From an uncultured Pelagibacteraceae bacterium (GTDB lineage: Bacteria > Pseudomonadota > Alphaproteobacteria > Pelagibacterales > Pelagibacteraceae): a DNA stretch of 64,000 bases. The position numbers and the translations under genes were made by a program. Numbering within the stretch: position 1 is the first letter of the stretch; each line of letters opens with the position of its first letter. The DNA lies in NCBI GenBank assembly GCA_902582875.1, contig CACHTV010000001.1, forward strand, positions 62,001 to 126,000, written 5' to 3'. Shown here one piece after another: positions 11,409-20,252 of the stretch. The notes under the pieces were generated by a model that made no database searches, was not told the origin of the DNA, and was given only the letters and a program-made list of their open reading frames with translations.

Positions 11409-12414
11409 CAGTGCTTTTTTTTTGATAAGCCCGAATAATTTTTGAGACCAGAGGATGTCTTACAACATCGGTATGGTCAAACTCTATAATTTTAATCTCT
11501 TTCAAATCTTTTAGAATATTTTTTGACTTTATGAGTCCAGATTGTGATTTATTAATTAAATCTATTTGAGATGGATCTCCATTAACCACTAATTTTGAAT
11601 TTTCTCCAATTCGAGTTAAAAACATTTTAATTTGTGTTTCTGTTGCATTTTGTGCTTCATCTAATATTGCAAAACAATTTTTTAAAGTTCTTCCCCTCAT
11701 AAATGCAAGTGGAGCGATTTCAATTTCTCCAGTTTCAATTTTCTTATCTATTTTATCTGCACCAAACAATTCATACAAAGCATCATAAAGTGGTCGTAAA
11801 TATGGATCTACCTTTTCTTTCATATCTCCAGGTAAAAAACCTAACTTTTCACCAGCTTCTACTGCCGGTCTTGATAAAATTACTCTCTCAATCTTTTTTT
11901 CCATCAACAAAGTTACTGCTACAGAAACTGCTAAAAAACTTTTTCCAGTTCCTGCGGGGCCTAGTGACATTACAATATCATTTTCTTTTAGTGCTTTTAT
12001 ATAATCCGACTGTTTTTCAGACCTAGCTATAACTGATTTTCTTGGAGTCTTAATTAACTGTTTAAATGATTGTACGTTTGATTCTTTTGGTTTCATATTT
12101 TTTTTAACTGACAACATAATATCGCTTTTTTCAATAAGATTAGTCAAAAGATATTTGCCAATTAAAAATTTAATTGCTTCTGAAAAATCATTTAAATTAC
12201 CCTCTTTTCCTTTACATGTAATAGAATTCCCTCTAAAAAAAATTACTGTGCTAGTTAACTTCTCTAACTCCTTTAAATTTTGATCAAATTGACCAACGAT
12301 TGACATTAACATTGTGTTATCAGTAATTTGAATATTAATTGTTTCTGAGTCAATTTTTCTTATGATTAAATTTTGATCTAACTTACTTATCTCTGACATA
12401 AATTTATGCTGCAC
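11395..12414 (-). CDS. phoH: PhoH-like ATPase
   Basis: SLGPAGTGKSFLAVS, FAILDEAQNATETQIKMFLTRIG. Confidence 0.95.
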   Translation of the reverse strand: MQHKFMSEISKLDQNLIIRKIDSETINIQITDNTMLMSIVGQFDQNLKELEKLTSTVIFFRGNSITCKGKEGNLNDFSEAIKFLIGKYLLTNLIEKSDIMLSVKKNMKPKESNVQSFKQLIKTPRKSVIARSEKQSDYIKALKENDIVMSLGPAGTGKSFLAVSVAVTLLMEKKIERVILSRPAVEAGEKLGFLPGDMKEKVDPYLRPLYDALYELFGADKIDKKIETGEIEIAPLAFMRGRTLKNCFAILDEAQNATETQIKMFLTRIGENSKLVVNGDPSQIDLINKSQSGLIKSKNILKDLKEIKIIEFDHTDVVRHPLVSKIIRAYQKKSTDDKD

Positions 12415-13738
12415 ATTCCTTTGGTTTGTCTTTTAAAACGACTTCACCAAATAAAGTATTTTGATTACAACTCTGAATTTTAACTTTTTTTATTTTACCT
12501 ATTAAATTTTCATTGCTATTAACAATAACAGAATTAAAAAATTCATCTCTACCAAAAAATGTGTTTGGACCTCTAGCATTATTTTCAAATAACACTTTAG
12601 CATTTGAATGAACAAGCTCTTTTCTATATTTTTTCTTTACTTCATCAGCTACTCTTTGAAAGATAAATAATCTTTCCTTAGCAGTTTTGTCATCTATCTT
12701 TTTTAAATTTGCCGCTGGTGTTCCTGGCCTTGCACTAAAAGTAAAAGAATATGAATTTATAAATTCTATTTGTTTCATCAGTAATACCGTTTGTTCAAAA
12801 TCGCTTTTAGTTTCACCTGGATAAGCAATAATAAAATCACTAGAAAATTTTATAGTTGGCTTCTTTTTTTTTAGTTTTTCAATTGTTTCTAGATACTCCT
12901 CTATTGAATGATTTCTATTCATATTTTTTAAAATCTTTGTTGAACCGCTCTGAACTGGCAAGTGTAAAAGTGGCATTAATTTTTCACATTCTTCATGTGC
13001 ATCTATAAGATCGTTAGTAAAATCTTTTGGATGAGAGGTTGTATACCTTATTCTCTCTAAATCTTTAATTTCATTAAGAGAATACAATAAATTAGAAAGT
13101 TTTAGGTTTTTGAAACTATAAGCATTTACATTTTGTCCCAATAAAATAATTTCTTTTACGCCATTTTCAACTAGCTGTTTTGCTTCACTTAAAATTTCTG
13201 CAGAGGATCTAGAATATTCTGGGCCTCTAGTATAAGGAACTACACAGAATTTACAAAATTTATCACATCCTTCTTGAATAGTTAAAAAAGATGAAATTTT
13301 ATTACTAGAATTTTTAACTAAATTAAGTTGATCAAATTTCTCAATAACATCAAATTCAGTTGAATTTATTTTTTTATCTTTGTTTTCCCTATCTAAAATT
13401 ATCCTATTTATTTCATGATAAGATTGTGGACCAATCACTGCGTCTATATATTTTTCTTTTTCTAATAATACTTCTCCTTCTGCCTGGGCTACACAACCAG
13501 CAATTAATATGATTGGTTTTTTCTTAGTCCTAAACTCTTTTTTTACTCTACCTATCTCATGATAAACTTTTTCAGTAGCTTTTTCTCTTATATGACAAGT
13601 GTTAAGAATATAGCAATCTGCTTCTTGAATATTTTTTGTTAAATTATAATTAATCTTTCTTGTTAAGTCTAAAATACGATTACTATCGTATTCATTCATT
13701 TGACATCCCAATGTTTTAATAAATATTTTTTTTGACAA
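12404..13738 (-). CDS. miaB: tRNA-2-methylthio-N6-dimethylallyladenosine synthase
   Basis: KTLGCQMNEYDS, radical SAM CDKFCKFCVVPYTRG. Confidence 0.97.
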   Translation of the reverse strand: MSKKIFIKTLGCQMNEYDSNRILDLTRKINYNLTKNIQEADCYILNTCHIREKATEKVYHEIGRVKKEFRTKKKPIILIAGCVAQAEGEVLLEKEKYIDAVIGPQSYHEINRIILDRENKDKKINSTEFDVIEKFDQLNLVKNSSNKISSFLTIQEGCDKFCKFCVVPYTRGPEYSRSSAEILSEAKQLVENGVKEIILLGQNVNAYSFKNLKLSNLLYSLNEIKDLERIRYTTSHPKDFTNDLIDAHEECEKLMPLLHLPVQSGSTKILKNMNRNHSIEEYLETIEKLKKKKPTIKFSSDFIIAYPGETKSDFEQTVLLMKQIEFINSYSFTFSARPGTPAANLKKIDDKTAKERLFIFQRVADEVKKKYRKELVHSNAKVLFENNARGPNTFFGRDEFFNSVIVNSNENLIGKIKKVKIQSCNQNTLFGEVVLKDKPKECAA

Positions 13739-13739
13739 T

Positions 13740-14165
13740 TTATTTTTTGATTTTTAATCCGTATAGTTCTAGTTTATGGTCGACAAGCTTGTATCCTAAT
13801 TTTTTTGCCATCGCATTTTGTAATTTTTCTATATCTTTGTCCACAAATTCTATTATCTCTCCACTATTAATATCTATTAGATGATCATGATGTTCATCAG
13901 GAGATTGTTCGTATCTTGCTTTGCCACCTTTAAAATCATGTTTTTCAACAATGCCGGACTCTTCAAATAATTTCACAGTTCTGTAAACTGTAGCAATACT
14001 AATTTTATTATCTATCTCACTAACTCTTTTGTGCAACTCATCTACATCTGGATGATCTTTAGCTCCATATTTCTGTTTAGAGTCAGACATGACCTGAGCT
14101 ATAACTCTTCTTTGATCAGTGAGTCTAACCCCTTTTAATTTACATTTTTCTTCTATTGCATTCAT
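13740..14165 (-). CDS. fur: Fur-family metalloregulator (Fur/Mur)
   Basis: GVRLTDQRRVIAQ..., HHDHLIDINSGEIIEF. Confidence 0.9.
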   Translation of the reverse strand: MNAIEEKCKLKGVRLTDQRRVIAQVMSDSKQKYGAKDHPDVDELHKRVSEIDNKISIATVYRTVKLFEESGIVEKHDFKGGKARYEQSPDEHHDHLIDINSGEIIEFVDKDIEKLQNAMAKKLGYKLVDHKLELYGLKIKK

Positions 14166-14176
14166 AATTTATTAAT

Positions 14177-14560
14177 TTAACTTAAATATAATGGTTTAAT
14201 CAATTTTTTTTCAATTAATTTTTTATTAATTAAAAGTTCAATATTTTCAAGGTTAAATTGAGATAAATTTTCATCTTTAAATCCAAATAACTTTACATTA
14301 TTTGATATTTTAATTCCTTTCGCTACAGCTAAAGCTACTCGTATAGTTGAAAAACTGCCAGGCCCATTATTTACAAGAACTGTAAAATCTTCATCAATAT
14401 TTGCTTTGTGCTTATTGATAAAATTTAATATGGTTAAGGCTAATATTTCGTTATTTTTAATTTTAGTTTTAAAATCATGAACAAAAAAATTATTATTTAT
14501 TTTTAAACCAATTTTATCATTTTTGCCTGTGCAATTTATTATTAAAAAATCTTTTATCAT
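14177..14560 (-). CDS. tsaB: short TsaB-like protein (t6A biosynthesis)
   Basis: VNNGPGSFSTIRVALAVAKGI matches the TsaB GPGSFTGLRIG motif; only 127 aa. Confidence 0.82.
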   Translation of the reverse strand: MIKDFLIINCTGKNDKIGLKINNNFFVHDFKTKIKNNEILALTILNFINKHKANIDEDFTVLVNNGPGSFSTIRVALAVAKGIKISNNVKLFGFKDENLSQFNLENIELLINKKLIEKKLIKPLYLS

Positions 14561-15584
14561 CTTTATACTTATAATTTTTTTATTTCTTCAAAACAATTCA
14601 TATTCGACTTCATCTGCAAAAACTTTTAATGATTATGGCTTAATATCAATAATGTATCATAGGTTTAATGAAAGCAAATATCCATCAACAAATATACAAT
14701 TAGAAATTTTTAAGGAACAATTAAAAATAATAGAAAATGAAGGTATCCAATTTATTCATCCAATGAAATTTAAAGAACATCTCTCAAAAAATAAGAAAGA
14801 AAGAAAAGTTTTATTAACTATAGATGATGGTCTATTGTCGTTTTATAAAAATGCCTGGCCAATTTTAAAAAAAAAGAAAATACCTTTTATTTTATTTGTA
14901 AATACTAGAGAAGTTGGGTCTTTTAATTATATGGATTGGAATCAAATTCTTGAGCTTCATCAGTCTGATCATGTCGAAATTGGAAATCATAGTCATTCTC
15001 ATGAATACCTTGTAGAGGAAAGCGCAGAAACAATTGAAAAAGATATTAAAAAATCAATTGAAATTTTTAATAAAAAACTCGGAAAAAATTCAGATTTCTT
15101 TTCTTATCCATTTGGTGAATATAGTGAAGAATTTAAAAAGATAATTAAAGAATTTGGTTTTAAATATGCGTTTGGCCAACACTCAGGTGTGATTGATGAA
15201 ACTAAAGACCTATGGGAACTTCCAAGATTTCCAATAAACGAAAAATATGGAGAATTAGATAGATTTAAAACTTTAATGAAAACACTTCCACTCAAATACA
15301 AAAAAATTACCCCTCAAGATAAATATTTATTACAATCTCAAAATCCACCAAGTGTTAAAATTTATTTTCAAGAAAATATAAACAACCTTAAACAAATTAC
15401 ATGTTTTTCAAATGAAGGTAATAAATGGAGAAATTCTAAAATCTCTTTTGTTGAAGAGAATATTTTAGAAATAAAGATTGATGAGAAATTTTTAGGAGAA
15501 CGTGGACGTATTAATTGTTCTTTAAGAGAGAGTGATGGTTTTTGGCGTTGGCTTGGAGTTCAATTTGTAATTGCGGAAAAATAA
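14523..15584 (+). CDS. polysaccharide deacetylase (NodB homology) family protein
   Basis: Signal peptide, LLTIDDGLLSFYKNAWPIL, IGNHSHSH, FSYPFGEYSEEF; start codon non-ATG/uncertain. Confidence 0.82.
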   Translation: MPVQFIIKKSFIIFILIIFLFLQNNSYSTSSAKTFNDYGLISIMYHRFNESKYPSTNIQLEIFKEQLKIIENEGIQFIHPMKFKEHLSKNKKERKVLLTIDDGLLSFYKNAWPILKKKKIPFILFVNTREVGSFNYMDWNQILELHQSDHVEIGNHSHSHEYLVEESAETIEKDIKKSIEIFNKKLGKNSDFFSYPFGEYSEEFKKIIKEFGFKYAFGQHSGVIDETKDLWELPRFPINEKYGELDRFKTLMKTLPLKYKKITPQDKYLLQSQNPPSVKIYFQENINNLKQITCFSNEGNKWRNSKISFVEENILEIKIDEKFLGERGRINCSLRESDGFWRWLGVQFVIAEK

Positions 15585-15587
15585 TCT

Positions 15588-17099
15588 TTATAAATTTAGT
15601 TCTTGTCTTTGAACTGAATTTGCTAATCTAACCGGTTCAAAATCCATTAATCTATTCTGAATAATTATTTGTGCCAAAATTTTAGTATATTCACTTCCAG
15701 TTTCAGCGTAATTACCTAAAGTTTTTGCTAACTTTAAGCCATTAATTTCTTTATTTTTGTTTCTTAAACTTTGTCTTTTTTCTCTAAATTTTACATAGCT
15801 TTTATGAGTATTTAAATTATTTTTATAAGCCTTAACAGATGCCCTCAAAATTGGAAATCTTAAGATTTTATGATTTTTAGACTTATCTTTTAATAATGGT
15901 TCAATTCCCTTTCCATTCCAAGTCCATTGACCAAATATTGCATTTCCTTCTAAGGCAAAACGAGATGTTCCCCAACCACTTTCTTTAGCAGCTTGAGCTA
16001 AAGCAATTGATGCAGGAATTATATCCATCCTTACTTTTAATTCTTCTATGCCACCTTTTTTTACCTTATATTCTAAGAACTTTTGCCGTAACCATTGTTT
16101 CTCTTTACTTGTTGTAGTTTTCTTAGAGGTAATATCTTTTAATTTAAATCTATCATCCAATATCTTTTCATTCTCAGCAACAATTAGAGGAAGAACAATT
16201 TTAATAAAAGTCTCTTTTTTTAATTTAACACTTTGAATTTCATCTAAATCCTTAGGAAATTGAGTAAAGTAAATAGGCTGTACTGTTTTCTGATATCTTA
16301 CAGTATTTAAGTCATACTCTACATCCTCAAACAGACTTAAAACTGTTTCAGTTTTTAAATTTAAATCAGGCAAAATAAGTTCGGTAACTTTTTCTTTTTT
16401 TTTAATTTTTTTTGTAGGTTTTTTAACTTCTTTTTTTACTTTAACTTCTGGTTTTTTAACTTCTTTTTTCTGTTCAAGTTCTGGCTTTTTAATTTTTTCT
16501 TCTTTCTCAACTATTTGTTTTCCTCCAGATCTTTCTAAATTTTTAAATGTAGTAACACCAGAAGCTAAAACTGTTAAAACTCCTATAAGAACAAAAAAAG
16601 CCGTGACAACTTTACCAGATTTACCTTTGTTGATTTGCTGATCATAAATTCCATGGAATAAATTAGTTAAAGCATTAGAAAAAAAGCTATAAATTGCTAT
16701 TCCAACTTTCGGAAAAGTGTTTAAAACTCCAAGTCCAGCAAGTCCTAAAGATCTCCATAAATTAGATAAAAATCTAGAAAATGATCTTGAACTGTCTTCT
16801 TTAAAATAAGTTATTTGTCTAGAAACTTTTGAGGCTTTTTTAGAGCTATCATCTTTAAAATCATCTATTCTTTTCGATACTCTAGATAATGGTTTAGTAA
16901 AATTTTCTTTGAAAAAATTTGTTTTAAAATCTTTTGGAATAATAATCTTATTTTTTTTTAAGATTAGCTCTAGTTGACCTGTTGTTAAATTTTTTCTTCT
17001 TTTTAAATAGTCTTTAATTTCTTTTACATCATAGATATGGGCCAGTTCTATTAATTGATCTCTGTAGCTTAATCTTTTTTTCATTTTAATTTGCCTCAA
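15588..17099 (-). CDS. Bax-like glucosaminidase domain membrane protein
   Basis: C-terminal ASIALAQAAKESGWGTSRFALEGNAIFGQWTW; TM segment and Lys/Pro-rich linker KKEVKKPEVKVKKEVKKP. Confidence 0.8.
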   Translation of the reverse strand: MRQIKMKKRLSYRDQLIELAHIYDVKEIKDYLKRRKNLTTGQLELILKKNKIIIPKDFKTNFFKENFTKPLSRVSKRIDDFKDDSSKKASKVSRQITYFKEDSSRSFSRFLSNLWRSLGLAGLGVLNTFPKVGIAIYSFFSNALTNLFHGIYDQQINKGKSGKVVTAFFVLIGVLTVLASGVTTFKNLERSGGKQIVEKEEKIKKPELEQKKEVKKPEVKVKKEVKKPTKKIKKKEKVTELILPDLNLKTETVLSLFEDVEYDLNTVRYQKTVQPIYFTQFPKDLDEIQSVKLKKETFIKIVLPLIVAENEKILDDRFKLKDITSKKTTTSKEKQWLRQKFLEYKVKKGGIEELKVRMDIIPASIALAQAAKESGWGTSRFALEGNAIFGQWTWNGKGIEPLLKDKSKNHKILRFPILRASVKAYKNNLNTHKSYVKFREKRQSLRNKNKEINGLKLAKTLGNYAETGSEYTKILAQIIIQNRLMDFEPVRLANSVQRQELNL

Positions 17100-17631
17100 C
17101 TGAATTTACTTCTTTTACGTAATGTTTTAAAAGATTCTGTACACCTTGTTTTAAGGTCATTAATGAACTAGGACAACCAGAACAACTTCCTTGAAGTTCA
17201 ACTTTAACAACTCCGTTTTCAAAAGATTTAAATTTTATATCTCCGCCATCTCTAGCTACAGCTGGTCTAATTTTAGTATCTAAAACATCAAGTATTTTTT
17301 TAATTGTCTCATCACTCTCACTCTTAACACTTACTTTTTTTTCTTCTTTTAAAATAGGTTCCTTGTGATTTTCAAAATAATGATTTAAATGTGAAATAAC
17401 CATTGGCTTTAATTCATTCCAAGTAATATCTTTTGTTTTTTTTACTGATAAAAAGTTCTTAGACAGCAAAACTAACTCTACACCCTTAAAACTTAATAAT
17501 TCTTTAATAAAAGGGTTGGTCACTTTATTAATTGTATTTTTTTGAAACTCTTCAGTTCCAACTGCTGAAATTATATTTTCAGACAAAAATTTTAAAGACT
17601 CAGGATTTGGCGTCTGTTCAGTTTGGATCAT
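17086..17631 (-). CDS. nfuA: NifU-like Fe-S scaffold protein
   Basis: N-terminal Nfu_N TPNPESLKF and LQGSCSGCPSSLMTLKQGVQNLL. Confidence 0.9.
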   Translation of the reverse strand: MIQTEQTPNPESLKFLSENIISAVGTEEFQKNTINKVTNPFIKELLSFKGVELVLLSKNFLSVKKTKDITWNELKPMVISHLNHYFENHKEPILKEEKKVSVKSESDETIKKILDVLDTKIRPAVARDGGDIKFKSFENGVVKVELQGSCSGCPSSLMTLKQGVQNLLKHYVKEVNSVEAN

Positions 17632-17646
17632 GTAGGTAATTGTATA

Positions 17647-18651
17647 TTATATCAAACCAACTTTTTCACGTATATTTTTTAGGTTTTCCTCAGCTATAAT
17701 GCCAGCTTTTTCGGTGCCTTTTTTTAATATCTTAATTAAATGAGCTTTATCTTTCATTAATTTAATGATCTCTTTACCAACTGGACAAATCTCGCTAATT
17801 AAAAGATCTGCAAGTTTTGTTTTTATATAAGAGTATTCTTTTCCTCCCATTTCTTTTAAAACCTTTTCTAGATTAGTTTTAGATACCTCTGAATATATAT
17901 TTAAAAGATTTAATGCCTCAGGTTTATTTTCTAAAGATTTAAGATTATCAGGAATAGGCTCTGAATCTGATTTAGCTTTTTTAATTTTTTTTACAATTTC
18001 ATCAGGACCATCTTTAAGATTAATTCTTGAATAGTCAGACTCTTCAGATTTGCTCATTTTTTTTGTTCCGTCTCTTAAACTCATTACTCGAGAAATATTT
18101 TTAAGAATAAGTGGTTCAGGTAAAGGAAAAAATCCATTACAATTAAAGTCTTTATTAAATTTTTGTGCAATGTCTCTTGATAATTCTAAATGTTGTTTTT
18201 GATCTGCTCCGACAGGAACATGAGTCGCCTTGTACAGTAAAATATCTGCAGCCATTAAATTTGGATAAATGTAAAGACCAACACTTGCTTTTTCCTTATC
18301 TGATCCTGCTTTATCTTTAAATTGAGTCATTCTATTTAACCAGCCAATTCTTGAAATACAATTAAAGATCCAAGCTAGCTCAGAATGAGCAGAAACTGAA
18401 GATTGATTAAAAATTATGCTTTTATTTGAGTCAAGGCCTGAGGCTAAAAAACTCGCAGTAGTTTCCAAAATATTATTTTTTAAATCTTTAGGATTTTGAA
18501 AAGTAGTTATAGCATGCAGATCAACTACGCAATAAATACAGCTTTTCTCTTTTTGTAATAATACAAAATTTTTTAATGCTCCCAGATAATTTCCTAAATG
18601 AAGGTTGCCTGTGGGTTGAACGCCAGAAAATACTAATTTTTTATCACTCAT
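17647..18651 (-). CDS. trpS: tryptophanyl-tRNA synthetase
   Basis: FSGVQPTGNLHLGNYLGA, KKMSKS. Confidence 0.97.
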   Translation of the reverse strand: MSDKKLVFSGVQPTGNLHLGNYLGALKNFVLLQKEKSCIYCVVDLHAITTFQNPKDLKNNILETTASFLASGLDSNKSIIFNQSSVSAHSELAWIFNCISRIGWLNRMTQFKDKAGSDKEKASVGLYIYPNLMAADILLYKATHVPVGADQKQHLELSRDIAQKFNKDFNCNGFFPLPEPLILKNISRVMSLRDGTKKMSKSEESDYSRINLKDGPDEIVKKIKKAKSDSEPIPDNLKSLENKPEALNLLNIYSEVSKTNLEKVLKEMGGKEYSYIKTKLADLLISEICPVGKEIIKLMKDKAHLIKILKKGTEKAGIIAEENLKNIREKVGLI

Positions 18652-18652
18652 T

Positions 18653-20179
18653 TTAATCTGTTTTAAAATTTTTTATTTTTAATACTCCAATTAAATAACA
18701 CGATATCAAATAAAAACTAGCAACAAAACCAACAATTATTAGTAAATAAAGTGATTTATATTTATAGGTATAATCTAAATAATCTACAAAGGTATCTAAC
18801 ATAAATATCAAAATAATAGACATCAAAATTGTGCTTAAAATAATTTTTGCAATATTTTTAGGTAAATAATCTTTTAATAGTAAGAAGTTTTTATTATTAA
18901 GCAAATATATATAAATGAAAACCCCAAACCATGTAGAAATAGAAGTGGCTATAGGAATTATAATAAAACCAATTCGGCTGAAAAAAGTAATACTTATTAA
19001 GATATTTAATAAAACTACTAAAGAAGAAACATAAAAAGGAATCTTTGTATTGTTTCTTGCAAAAAAGAAATTTGACAAGATTTTAATTAGGGCAAATGCT
19101 GGGATACCATAACCAAAATATTTTAGGGCCGAAGAAGTCATTTTTATATCTTCAATGGTAAAAGAACCATATCCAAATAATGCATTAACAATTTCATTTG
19201 CAGCTAAAATTAAACCTAAGCTTGCCGGTATTGATAATAAGAGTGAGAGTTCTATCGATCTACTTTGAATATTTGAAATCTTAAGAATATTTTTTTGTTT
19301 AAATGCTTTAGACAAAACTGGTAAAGAAACAGTTCCTACAGCTATACCTGCTATAGCTAGATTTATTTGATAAATACGATCTGCATAATATAAATATGAT
19401 ACCGCACTAGCTTCAAAAGAAGCTATTATTGTGCCTACTAAAATGTTTATCTGAGTAACTCCAGAAGATAAAATACTTGGCAAAAGTTTTTTAAAAAAGA
19501 ATCTTACTTTACTGCTTAATTTGTTTTTAAATTCAATAGATGGTAAATAATATTTCTTCGTAAAATAAATTAAAAATAGTAATTGAATTATTCCAGCTAA
19601 AGTAACTCCATATGATAGTTGTTTAGCAAAATTTTGATCAAAAAAATAAGAAGTTAATAAGCTTAGTATTAAAACAATATTTAATATTATCGGTGCTGCA
19701 GCTGCGGCAGCAAATTTATTATTAGAATTTAAAATTCCTGAAAAAAAAGATGACATGCTTACAAACAATAAAAAAGGAAATGTTATTCTTGTAAATTCAA
19801 CTGCAAGATTAAACTTTTCACTATTACTCCAGAAACCTGGAGCAATAAGATAAACCAGATACGGTGTAAATATTTCTACAATTAAAACTATGAAAAAAAG
19901 AATTAAAATTAATACACTTAAAACCTCGTCAGCAAACTTTTTTCCCTTTTTTTTGCTTATAGTTTTTTCTGAAACGTAGCTGGGTATAAATGCAGCATTA
20001 AATGTTCCTTCAGCAAACAAACGCCTAAATGTATTAGGCAGTCTGAAAGCAACAAAAAACGCATCAGAAAAAATTGATGCTCCTAAAAATATTGCAATTA
20101 ATATATCTCTGAGATAGCCTAAAATTCTACTTAATAAGGTAAAAAAACTAAAAATGTATGTTGAAGATAACAAGTTCAT
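18653..20179 (-). CDS. murJ: lipid II flippase MurJ/MviN
   Basis: FTLLSRILGYLRDILIAIFLGAS, FRLPNTFRRLFAEGTFNAAFIP. Confidence 0.95.
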   Translation of the reverse strand: MNLLSSTYIFSFFTLLSRILGYLRDILIAIFLGASIFSDAFFVAFRLPNTFRRLFAEGTFNAAFIPSYVSEKTISKKKGKKFADEVLSVLILILFFIVLIVEIFTPYLVYLIAPGFWSNSEKFNLAVEFTRITFPFLLFVSMSSFFSGILNSNNKFAAAAAAPIILNIVLILSLLTSYFFDQNFAKQLSYGVTLAGIIQLLFLIYFTKKYYLPSIEFKNKLSSKVRFFFKKLLPSILSSGVTQINILVGTIIASFEASAVSYLYYADRIYQINLAIAGIAVGTVSLPVLSKAFKQKNILKISNIQSRSIELSLLLSIPASLGLILAANEIVNALFGYGSFTIEDIKMTSSALKYFGYGIPAFALIKILSNFFFARNNTKIPFYVSSLVVLLNILISITFFSRIGFIIIPIATSISTWFGVFIYIYLLNNKNFLLLKDYLPKNIAKIILSTILMSIILIFMLDTFVDYLDYTYKYKSLYLLIIVGFVASFYLISCYLIGVLKIKNFKTD

Positions 20180-20252
20180 ATAAATTCTAAATTAAGCCAC
20201 AAATAATAAATAAAAAATGCAATATTATTTATATTACATGCTCATAATTTAA

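Noticed and set aside
16380-16500. Repeated GTTTTTTAACTTC units as a possible CRISPR/minisatellite
   Set aside because: They encode the KKPEVK/KKEVKK linker of the Bax-like protein; short, coding, no spacer structure.
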